This document shows positions 45,789 through 51,916 of a stretch of DNA of 51,916 bases, in pieces. Below the pieces are notes generated by a model. It was not told where the DNA came from and searched no databases. It saw only the letters and a program-made list of their open reading frames with translations. Position numbers and translations under genes: made by a program. This stretch comes from Bacteroidaceae bacterium (GTDB lineage Bacteria; Bacteroidota; Bacteroidia; Bacteroidales; Bacteroidaceae). Every line of letters begins with the position of its first letter. Position 1 is the first letter of the stretch. The stretch covers positions 1 to 51,916 of the forward strand of contig JAEEOB010000127.1 of assembly GCA_016284045.1 (NCBI GenBank), given 5' to 3'.

Positions 45789-45886
45789 TAATTATCTCAC
45801 TCTTCGCTGCATTTTAAACAGATGCGGGACATGCCCGGTTTCCTGTCAGCTCAATAATAATAACGAAGAATTCTTCATATTATTGC
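45786..45886. promoter_or_regulatory. Two palindromes upstream of sprA
   Basis: AGATAATTATCT (45786-45797) and GAAGAATTCTTC with AATAAT/ATTATT flanks (about 45852-45886) lie between the deoxyribosyltransferase-like gene and sprA. They could be operators or a weak terminator; no clear promoter is seen. Confidence 0.4.
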
Positions 45887-45899
45887 AATTTCCCGATTT

Positions 45900-46208
45900 T
45901 TATTGTTCCAGATACCTTACCGGCTTGCCTGTCGCCTGTGCGTAGGCTATCTCTCGCCTGGTGCTCTCGCCGATATATCCGCCCACATTGATTACGAAAA
46001 TCTCGTCGGCAAGGTCGATTTTCCGCAGGTGCATGTCGTCGAGCATCTCTTTCACCCCCGGTTTCCACACATCGGCATCGCCCGAATGGCCGAACAGCCC
46101 CACACTAATAACAATGCATCCTTCAAGTGTCAGCTGTTTCTGAGCTTCCATGAACTGCTCTTTGAAGCGTGTGCTGCCGCATAGTGTCACTATTTTATAG
46201 TTTCCCAT
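45900..46208 (-). CDS. Nucleoside 2-deoxyribosyltransferase-like protein
   Basis: A 102-residue protein with the short Rossmann-like fold of this group: IVTLCGSTRFKEQFMEA at the start, MHLRKIDLADEIFVINVGGYIGESTRREIAYA at the end, where the Glu of GESTRREI is likely the key residue. Relatives move deoxyribose between bases or hydrolyse nucleotides. It is shorter than true deoxyribosyltransferases (about 150 residues), so the activity is not certain. It lies in a row of same-strand genes from 48005 to sprA. Confidence 0.8.
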   Translation of the reverse strand: MGNYKIVTLCGSTRFKEQFMEAQKQLTLEGCIVISVGLFGHSGDADVWKPGVKEMLDDMHLRKIDLADEIFVINVGGYIGESTRREIAYAQATGKPVRYLEQ

Positions 46209-46284
46209 TCTGATTTCTGTCGCTTTCAGGCTATTTATGATAAAAGTACTCTCTTGTCTTCTCGTCTTCTTGTTTTCAGATATC

Positions 46285-46800
46285 CTAATTCTTACTGCTG
46301 CCTTTTACTGCCTTCGGAGTCCAGCATTTGAAAAAACGGAGCACATGCTCTTTGTTGTAGGTTTTACCCTCTTCCAGAAAAGCGGAGTCCTGGGTATGAA
46401 TCACCTCCCCCTCATCGTTGAGCACCACTAATACCGGATATCCGAAACGTGAAGGATTGCCGAGCCTACGCAGTGCCTGTTCTCCTAACGCCTTCTTTGC
46501 CTCATTTTCCGATTTCGACGGATTGTAGTTCACGTGGATATACACATAATTCTCTGCAATCAGCTGGCTGATGTCACTGTCTGTCGTGATGAAGTCTGCG
46601 AAGCGCAGACACCACGGACACCAGTTGCCGCCAACCTGACAAATCACATATTTCCCTTCCGCTTTTGCTCTTCCAACAGCAGTCTTAATCTGTTCGAGCT
46701 GATTGATGCTCTCGTCATATACTTTTTTCTGCTGCCGCTGTGCGCTTAAAGTCAGTGTGCATAAATAAGCGAGCAGAATGAGTATTGTTTTTTTGTTCAT
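46285..46800 (-). CDS. Exported thioredoxin-family protein
   Basis: The 171-residue protein has a signal peptide (MNKKTILILLAYLCTLTLSA) and a thioredoxin fold with a CPWC active site (residues 61-64) and the cis-Pro in GYPVLVVL. This is the thioredoxin-like type of DsbD-gamma or TlpA relatives that act on periplasmic disulfides. It lies 63 bp after greA and 76 bp before the next gene, so co-transcription is likely. Confidence 0.88.
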   Translation of the reverse strand: MNKKTILILLAYLCTLTLSAQRQQKKVYDESINQLEQIKTAVGRAKAEGKYVICQVGGNWCPWCLRFADFITTDSDISQLIAENYVYIHVNYNPSKSENEAKKALGEQALRRLGNPSRFGYPVLVVLNDEGEVIHTQDSAFLEEGKTYNKEHVLRFFKCWTPKAVKGSSKN

Positions 46801-46863
46801 TTTTATTACCTTTTATTTGCTGATAATCAGAAATAAGACAAATTCTTAATTGAGGATTTTCAA

Positions 46864-47334
46864 TTATCCGATTATTTCCACACTGTCTATTCTGAGCTTC
46901 ATCAGTCCGGCAGGCACCTGAATCTCCACCACGTCGCCGGCTTTTTTGTTCAACAGCCCTTGTGCCAGTGGCGACTGTATGGATATCTTGTGGGCACTTG
47001 GATCTGCCTCATGGTTGCCAACTATGGTGTAGGTCATCTGCATGTCGTTTGCCAGGTTCGTCATTTCCACCTTGCTCAGCAAACCGACTGTTCCGCTGCT
47101 CAGCTTTGACTTGTCGATGACACGTGAGAACTCTAACACACGCTGCTTGAAACGGATTCTGCCGAGTAGCCGCGCCTGCTCACGCTTGGCTGCATGATAC
47201 TCAAAATTCTCGCTGAGGTCGCCCTTCTCTCTCGCCTCGGCTATCGCTGCTATCACTTTCGGCAGCTCCACATTCTCCAGCTCTTGGAGTTCTGCCACTA
47301 ACTTATCGTAACCTTCCTGAGATATATATTCCAT
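46864..47334 (-). CDS. greA: Transcription elongation factor GreA
   Basis: The 156-residue protein enters the RNA polymerase secondary channel and triggers cleavage of backtracked RNA. The coiled coil has the acidic tip in EKGDLSENFEYHAAKREQ (about residues 37-54), and the C-terminal FKBP-like domain shows HKISIQSPLAQGLLNKKAGD. Normal length. It follows the lipoprotein gene by 23 bp. Confidence 0.95.
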   Translation of the reverse strand: MEYISQEGYDKLVAELQELENVELPKVIAAIAEAREKGDLSENFEYHAAKREQARLLGRIRFKQRVLEFSRVIDKSKLSSGTVGLLSKVEMTNLANDMQMTYTIVGNHEADPSAHKISIQSPLAQGLLNKKAGDVVEIQVPAGLMKLRIDSVEIIG

Positions 47335-47357
47335 TTTTGATTTGTAGATTTGCTTGT

Positions 47358-48005
47358 TTAGGGTAACGCCTTTGCCGGCCAGCCGTAATCCTGATACATT
47401 GTCACTTCCAACTTTTGGTCTTTCACATATTTAGAAAGCACCTCGGCTCTCAGTTCTTCACGCTTCTGATCGTCACTCTGAATTGCCTGTAAAGCATCGA
47501 ACTTGTCGCCGAAAATCTTTTTTGCACTCGGAATGTTGTCCGCCCCGTCTGCCACCTGTTCAAATGCGATCACCTCGAAGCCGCTCTCCGTCTGACGCAG
47601 ATGCATCAGACCTGGATAATTGCCACCAGAGGCAGTTTTCAGCGTATCGCCCGACTGATTGTAGTTGAACAACCAGAAGTCGCCCCACACCAGAATGTCG
47701 TCTGCATTGCTCTCATCCACGCCCACGATGCTGTGGAACGGCACACAGTGGTCAGCCTTATCATAATGTTTGCCGATTTCTTCCACTAAATAGCGGTCGA
47801 TTGCCATAAAATAAGTCGATTCATTTGCTTCTGCTGACGGCGGTTGTTCTTCGTTGGTGACCTGACCGTCGGTCGTTGTCACTCTTTCTTCTGTTGTGAC
47901 TGCATTAGTCTTTGTCTCAGTTGCCTTTTTCTTACAACCCGTCATAATGAATGCGCAGACAGCAATAACTGCCAGCAGCAGGTTGAACTTGATAGTCGTC
48001 CTCAT
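47358..48005 (-). CDS. Lipoprotein of unknown function
   Basis: The 215-residue product has a lipoprotein signal (NLLLAVIAVCAFIMTGC, Cys at 24), a Thr/Glu-rich linker (about 27-62), and a compact domain with DRYLVEEIGKHY, ILVWGDFWLFNY, and PGLMHLRQTESGFEVIAFEQV. I do not recognise the family; the second part looks like a small alpha/beta domain found in the periplasm. It is first in a likely transcription unit with greA. A 22-bp direct repeat lies upstream of its start. Confidence 0.8.
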   Translation of the reverse strand: MRTTIKFNLLLAVIAVCAFIMTGCKKKATETKTNAVTTEERVTTTDGQVTNEEQPPSAEANESTYFMAIDRYLVEEIGKHYDKADHCVPFHSIVGVDESNADDILVWGDFWLFNYNQSGDTLKTASGGNYPGLMHLRQTESGFEVIAFEQVADGADNIPSAKKIFGDKFDALQAIQSDDQKREELRAEVLSKYVKDQKLEVTMYQDYGWPAKALP

Positions 48006-48011
48006 TATTAT

Positions 48012-48052
48012 TTGTTTGTTTCAGTCTTTTCAATTGTTTGTTTCAGCCTTTT
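48012..48052 (-). repeat. 22-bp direct duplication upstream of the lipoprotein start
   Basis: TTGTTTGTTTCAG(T/C)CTTTT occurs at 48012-48030 and 48034-48052, a period of 22 bp, ending 7 bp before the start codon. Confidence 0.75.
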
Positions 48053-48150
48053 AATTAGAAAATGAATTCTTCATTGGCTTCGCCGAACCTGCTCACGCTC
48101 GGCAGAATGAATGCAAGCATTCTTCTGCTCTCGCTTACTCGCAGGTTTCT

Positions 48151-48549
48151 TCATTTAATATACCCTTTCCCTTTGCATTTTCGGCAGGTTATCAAATCTA
48201 TGTCTATCTCACCGATGTTCTCGTTTTTTGAGCCGCCACAAGTGGGGCAAAGGATGACTGGACGGAGGTATTGGGCCGACACCCAGCCGCCACGCTCGTC
48301 GCCGCCCCATTCCAGACCTTGACCGATAAGGCAGAATCCGTTTCTGCGTTTGCCTTCATCTGTGACAACTGTCCCTTTCATCAGCTGGAGTTTATACTTA
48401 GGGTTGATTTCGGCACCAACAACCAGGTAATTCTTGCCAGGACCTGTGCGCACATTCACATGATTACCAGTACACACAAAACCTCTCTGCTGAGCATTCA
48501 CGGATAAAACTGCAGACAGCAGCATACATATTAATACTATTTTCTTCAT
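48151..48549 (-). CDS. Exported SH3-domain protein with C-terminal zinc-ribbon-like motif
   Basis: The 132-residue protein has a signal peptide (MKKIVLICMLLSAVLSVNAQ), a bacterial SH3 domain (VNVRTGPGKNYLVVGAEI ... GWVSAQYLRPV), and a C-terminal pair of DnaJ-like knuckles (CPTCGG and CRKCKGKG). SH3 domains of this type often bind cell-wall or protein ligands. The ATG at 48549 fits the signal peptide and a promoter about 40 bp upstream. The partial gene at the right edge is a paralog (shared GPGKNY and GWV.AQYLRPV). Confidence 0.85.
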   Translation of the reverse strand: MKKIVLICMLLSAVLSVNAQQRGFVCTGNHVNVRTGPGKNYLVVGAEINPKYKLQLMKGTVVTDEGKRRNGFCLIGQGLEWGGDERGGWVSAQYLRPVILCPTCGGSKNENIGEIDIDLITCRKCKGKGYIK

Positions 48550-48588
48550 GGCAAAAGTTTTTAAATTGAACATTTAGATTGACTTTGG

Positions 48589-48620
48589 CAAAGTTACGAA
48601 AAAATAAGAGCAGTACAAAG
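48589..48620 (-). promoter_or_regulatory. Promoter of the SH3-domain gene
   Basis: On the minus strand TTTG (48620-48617), 20 bases, TAACTTTG (48596-48589). The start point is near 48582. Confidence 0.8.
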
Positions 48621-48735
48621 AAGAAACGAGATTTTTTCTTTGTATTGCCGAGTGAAGGTAACTTCGGCGCAGCCATAGTTACAAAAAAACAATGCGGAAA
48701 ATACTTGAAATTAAATCAGAAAAACAGGTTGTTCA

Positions 48736-49422
48736 TTATTTATTCTCATTTTCTTTCACAAATTGGTAACTGCCTTCCCACTCACCGAATTCATGGGAAG
48801 TGATGCCGTTGCGTGTGATTTCAGGATATGCGCTCTGGCCAGGTAATATCTTTATTTTCACGATTCCTGTCTGTCCGGCTTTCAGCACACCGGCATGCAC
48901 TGCCGCAGTGCCTATATGCGAGTCGGTGGTATAGATATTGTTCCTGCCTCCCCAGATGGCCTCCTCTGTCTGGCCGGTTACCTTGAAGATGAAAAGAATG
49001 TCGTACTTGCCTATGTAGTCAGACATGTTCGTTGGAGCACCTGCCACGTCACCCGGTTCTGGTGCTGACAGCTGATAACTTCCATCACATGCTTCGTGTT
49101 CCTCAGATGTGAACCCGTTACGGGTGACCGAAGGATAGCTGTCGCGACCCGCCATCACCTTCACTTTTATCAGTTTTGTCTCGTTTACTTTCAGCAGTCC
49201 TGCATGGACGGCAGCCACGGCAAGCGAAGACTCGTCGGTATAGACATTGTCCTCACCGCCCCAGCAGGTGCCTTCATTGCCCGTCACATAAAAAAGAAAT
49301 GTCGATCCGACTTTTTCCCGGTAGTCACTCATGTCAACCGGCAGGTCTTGTGCAAAAAGGGAAATAAAGGGACTCAGCAATAGCACAATAGCAAAGACCC
49401 GTTTTTGGATTGTCGTTTTCAT
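48736..49422 (-). CDS. Exported protein with two LCCL-like domains
   Basis: The 228-residue protein has a signal peptide (to about residue 24, ending LFAQ) and two homologous domains (about 28-118 and 126-224). Each has the LCCL-type core: WGG..N(V/I)YT.(D/E)S ... AAVHAG(L/V)LK ... YP..TRNG(F/I)(S/T). LCCL domains are best known from animal secreted proteins such as cochlin and Limulus factor C, where they bind lipid A or glycans; bacterial members are less studied. The usual cysteines are mostly missing. It lies in a minus-strand row with the two genes upstream and ends 186 bp before the SH3 gene. Confidence 0.75.
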   Translation of the reverse strand: MKTTIQKRVFAIVLLLSPFISLFAQDLPVDMSDYREKVGSTFLFYVTGNEGTCWGGEDNVYTDESSLAVAAVHAGLLKVNETKLIKVKVMAGRDSYPSVTRNGFTSEEHEACDGSYQLSAPEPGDVAGAPTNMSDYIGKYDILFIFKVTGQTEEAIWGGRNNIYTTDSHIGTAAVHAGVLKAGQTGIVKIKILPGQSAYPEITRNGITSHEFGEWEGSYQFVKENENK

Positions 49423-49473
49423 CTTGTTCTGGTTATTAATTATAATAAAAGGTTATAGATTTCTGTGTGATCA

Positions 49474-49698
49474 TCAGCGGCATACAATGCCACCGCTTTT
49501 CATACGAACATAATTGTGTCTGTCAGTCTCGATAAACACGTCCTCGCCTTTTGCGCTGATTTCTAAGATGTGTTCGCCGTTCGGGGCAGACCATAAGAAA
49601 CTGTAACTGCTGGAACCCGTTGATGCTTTCTGGAGCTCTCGGTCGTTTTTTGGATTGATGCGGAACAGCCATGCGCCCGCTTTGCATACATTTCCCAT
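49474..49698 (-). CDS. Small protein of unknown function
   Basis: A 74-residue ORF with ATG start, no signal peptide, and a predicted all-beta pattern (GEHILEISAKGEDVFIETDRHNYVRMKSGG). It fits between its neighbours on the same strand with 51-bp and 52-bp gaps, which is the main support. I do not recognise it. Confidence 0.5.
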   Translation of the reverse strand: MGNVCKAGAWLFRINPKNDRELQKASTGSSSYSFLWSAPNGEHILEISAKGEDVFIETDRHNYVRMKSGGIVCR

Positions 49699-49750
49699 AA
49701 TGATTGCTGTTTTTAGTTTTGCCTGCTCTTTTTAAGAATTCTTTCGGGGG

Positions 49751-50500
49751 CTAATCCAATCCGCATTTGTCCTTCATTTCAATGAGAATTGAATAGACTT
49801 TCACCAGTTTTGAGTGTAAATAACTGTATTTCTCAGTCTTCAGAATTTTCTTGCATTCTGTTAATTCCCTCTGCATCTGTTTCTTAATTTCCTCAAGAAT
49901 CGTGCGGACTTCCATCACTCTCGAATAAAAAATTCTGTATTCGGGCATCTCATAAAAGAACCTTATTATATCACGGGGATCAACTGTGCTGTCTGTGATG
50001 TCGAATTTGGTATAAGCTACATCCAGCACCTTTTGTTTTTGTTCAATCACTAAAGAAGAAGTGCTGACATATTGCTGGGCTAATGTATAAAAATTATTAA
50101 TATGACCAATCAAATCTACATTGCCTATTGTATTCAGAATTTCAATCTTATAGTCATCCAGACCGTTATCTGCTTCGAGTTGTGAATATTCCGACATCGA
50201 ATACAAAAGCAGTTTAGTTATAGATTCGTTATCTATTCTGTCTAAAGTGTCGGCAGGTATAGCACGGCGCACACATGTGAAGATGGAATCAATGGAGTTG
50301 TAAATCTCCAGATATGAATTTACCTGCGTCTTCACAATTTCCATGTTTTCAGTTATTTGTAGTGCCAGCAGCTGGGCTGTTTCTTCCCTTCTCTTCGATT
50401 TGACATAGCTGTCGAATCCGAAGGTCAGCACGATGCCTAGCACGGTTGCCAGAAAACTGGCAAGGAACATCATCAGCCAGGATTTTGTCTCTCTTTTCAT
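49751..50500 (-). CDS. Membrane-anchored helical protein, paralog of the divergent gene
   Basis: The 249-residue protein has one N-terminal transmembrane helix (WLMMFLASFLATVLGIVLTFG, about 8-28) followed by charged, coiled-coil-prone helices reaching into the periplasm or cytoplasm. It shares with the divergent gene at 50729 the pattern of the membrane helix ending IVLTFG and a central NTI.NV..I....FY (for example ILNTIGNVDLIG and FNTISNVNFIS). Function unknown. A consensus promoter (TATCTTTG, 50548-50541) drives it away from its paralog. Confidence 0.75.
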   Translation of the reverse strand: MKRETKSWLMMFLASFLATVLGIVLTFGFDSYVKSKRREETAQLLALQITENMEIVKTQVNSYLEIYNSIDSIFTCVRRAIPADTLDRIDNESITKLLLYSMSEYSQLEADNGLDDYKIEILNTIGNVDLIGHINNFYTLAQQYVSTSSLVIEQKQKVLDVAYTKFDITDSTVDPRDIIRFFYEMPEYRIFYSRVMEVRTILEEIKKQMQRELTECKKILKTEKYSYLHSKLVKVYSILIEMKDKCGLD

Positions 50501-50540
50501 GCTACATTCAGTTTTATTTCCCCAAAAATGTTTTTTTCAG

Positions 50541-50570
50541 CAAAGATACGGATTTTCAAATGAAAAACAA
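50541..50570 (-). promoter_or_regulatory. Promoter of the minus-strand membrane paralog
   Basis: On the minus strand TATCTTTG (50548-50541) with TTG about 19 bases upstream (50570-50568). Confidence 0.6.
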
Positions 50571-50703
50571 TACCATACTTGAAAAATAATCAAGGTTACG
50601 CATCTAAACAGTCAGAAACATTTATTTTTTATTTACAATGATGTAATATTTCAAAATATTCTGTTTTTTATTTCATCAGCGGTGTAAATCCGACTTTTTT
50701 ATG

Positions 50704-50711
50704 TAAATTTG
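50704..50711 (+). promoter_or_regulatory. -7 element for the plus-strand membrane paralog
   Basis: TAAATTTG lies 17 bp before the ATG; a -33 TTTG is not clear. The leader would be only about 10 bases, as for a nearly leaderless mRNA. Confidence 0.5.
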
Positions 50712-50728
50712 CAAAAAATAATAAAAAT

Positions 50729-51523
50729 ATGGACTCAAAATCGTATTCATCAAAAGAAAAGACAGCCGGCAGCTGTCAAAATTCGCTGAGCCAGTTTTGG
50801 CAGTCGCTCATAGCCACATCCATTTCTATCGTTCTCACCTTCGGAACGGCTGCGGTGATGGATTATTTTAAGAAAGAGTCAGCCAAGAAAGAGATGGTGA
50901 TGATGATAATCTATGATTTCGACAAGACCATTGAAAGCATGGAGGAAAACGACACCGCTTTCAATGATGCCATGCTCAATCAGGCGGACCTGGCTGTCCA
51001 TCCGGAGCATTTCGACAGCCTACGCTATACGTTTGTTCCAGCGATGACGATTGTCAGCTCTTTGTTTCCTGAAACAACCGAAAAGATATTCTCATCAAAC
51101 ATCGAGACATTCAACACTATCAGCAATGTCAATTTCATCAGCGAGGTGTCTGATTTTTATTCTGTTCGCCAGTTGTTCAAGAAACAGGTTTTGGATGAAT
51201 TTAAAAAGGACATTGAAGGAAAAAATATTGTAAGTTCGATGGGCAGTCTTTTCAGTGTTGATTTCTCGGGATACACTATGCTGAATCGCGCCTATTTAAA
51301 CAGCATGCGCACATCTCGTGATAAATGCATGAAAATAATGGATATCAGCGAGGAAGACATGTTAGCATTCAGAACACAAAGAATTGAAGAGGAAGAAGAA
51401 CTGGATTCTGAAGTTGCTGATTTTAAATGGATTCAAGAAATAGATAGTTTGGAAACGGTGATAAATAAGGCAAGAGAAAAATATCAGAATTCAAATGATG
51501 AACAGGATAAATTAACAAATTAA
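50729..51523 (+). CDS. Membrane-anchored helical protein, divergent paralog
   Basis: The 264-residue protein has a polar start of about 20 residues, one transmembrane helix (SLIATSISIVLTFGTAAVMDYF, about 26-47), and a long helical part ending in an acidic, coiled-coil-prone region (EDMLAFRTQRIEEEEELDS). Shared motifs with the gene at 49751 (SIVLTFG; NTISNVNFISEVSDFY) show common descent. The two genes are back to back with 228 bp between. The next gene on this strand is a second SH3 protein, 14 bp away. Role unknown. Confidence 0.75.
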   Translation: MDSKSYSSKEKTAGSCQNSLSQFWQSLIATSISIVLTFGTAAVMDYFKKESAKKEMVMMIIYDFDKTIESMEENDTAFNDAMLNQADLAVHPEHFDSLRYTFVPAMTIVSSLFPETTEKIFSSNIETFNTISNVNFISEVSDFYSVRQLFKKQVLDEFKKDIEGKNIVSSMGSLFSVDFSGYTMLNRAYLNSMRTSRDKCMKIMDISEEDMLAFRTQRIEEEEELDSEVADFKWIQEIDSLETVINKAREKYQNSNDEQDKLTN

Positions 51524-51537
51524 AAAATTAAATGTTT

Positions 51538-51916
51538 ATGAAACGACTATTAGTTTTGCTGTTTGTGGCTTTACTGACCGTAGGAGTGAAAGCTCAGTAT
51601 AAAAAAGGACAGCATTTTTATTGCACCACAAACAATGTGAATATCCGCAAAGGTCCGGGAAAGAACTATCCTTTTTGCAGTTATACGGAATACGATAGTG
51701 GCAAAAAAAAGAATTTCCACCTCCAAAAAGAAGCCGGATTGAATATCGGAATGGGGGTTGACGGTATGTTCTACATCACTTATCTTGGTCAGAGCCGAAA
51801 TGGTTATCTGCATGTGGAGACCGGCTCTTGGTGGTTTAACAATATGCGGGAGGACAACCTGATGATTTTCAACGGCTGGGTACCTGCCCAGTATCTTCGT
51901 CCGGTATGTAAGCAGT
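51538..51916 (+). CDS. Exported SH3-domain protein, partial (3' end outside window)
   Basis: The frame from the ATG at 51538 stays open to the window edge (126 codons); ATG at 51532 is an alternative start. It has a signal peptide (MKRLLVLLFVALLTVGVKAQ) and an SH3 domain with NNVNIRKGPGKNYPF and GWVPAQYLRPVC. It is a paralog of the SH3 gene at 48151 and may have similar C-terminal knuckles beyond the window. It lies 14 bp after the membrane paralog and is probably co-transcribed with it. Confidence 0.85.
   Translation, partial: MKRLLVLLFVALLTVGVKAQYKKGQHFYCTTNNVNIRKGPGKNYPFCSYTEYDSGKKKNFHLQKEAGLNIGMGVDGMFYITYLGQSRNGYLHVETGSWWFNNMREDNLMIFNGWVPAQYLRPVCKQ

Overview
The window looks like chromosomal DNA from a Bacteroidales bacterium, most likely Prevotellaceae. 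The reasons are a very large SprA, a GH97 glycosidase, paired OmpA-like porins with short 'MKK...ANAQ' signal peptides, a Bacteroidales-type Ndk, and at least ten promoters that fit the Bacteroidota consensus TTTG-N19/20-TAnnTTTG. Most genes are housekeeping or envelope genes and most lie on the minus strand. No rRNA, transposase, prophage or CRISPR array was seen.

Layout. 1-930: 3' part of a GH97 glycosidase. 1.0-1.3 kb: a terminator, then a likely free-standing small RNA with its own promoter and terminator. 1.4-7.9 kb: an AddAB-type recombination helicase-nuclease. 8.0-9.8 kb: two exported cell-wall enzymes (DUF1460 amidase-like, GH25 lysozyme). 10.0-12.6 kb: two tandem OmpA-family proteins. 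13.1-14.8 kb: an exported protein with two sulfatase-modifying-factor domains. 14.9-18.9 kb: a DUF4332 protein, trpS, a polyprenyl-phosphate sugar transferase and a DUF4369-type lipoprotein. 19.1 kb: tRNA-Val(UAC). 19.4-25.3 kb: a lipoprotein DNA/RNA endonuclease, an FAD oxidoreductase, queA, birA and a Nudix protein. 25.5-28.7 kb: a CE1-type esterase, an HD hydrolase and aroB. 28.8-33.1 kb: two paralogous beta-propellers, an M23 peptidase and ndk. 33.4-36.8 kb: xseB, xseA and an S8 protease. 37.0-48.0 kb: an unknown protein, sprA, a deoxyribosyltransferase-like protein, a thioredoxin, greA and a lipoprotein. 48.1-51.9 kb: an accessory-looking cluster with two SH3 proteins, a double-LCCL protein and two divergent membrane-anchored paralogs.

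The strongest non-gene signals are the small RNA candidate at about 1215-1304 and a modular, dispersed intergenic repeat. I see six clear copies of this repeat, in both orientations. Its modules keep the same order in every copy, and one end carries tandem 7-bp units such as TTTTTAG. A 21-unit 7-bp array sits 4 bp upstream of the xseA start. Several translation-initiation regions (queA, sprA, a lipoprotein) also carry short tandem duplications. All functional calls come from reading the sequence and recalling family features; no database search was run.
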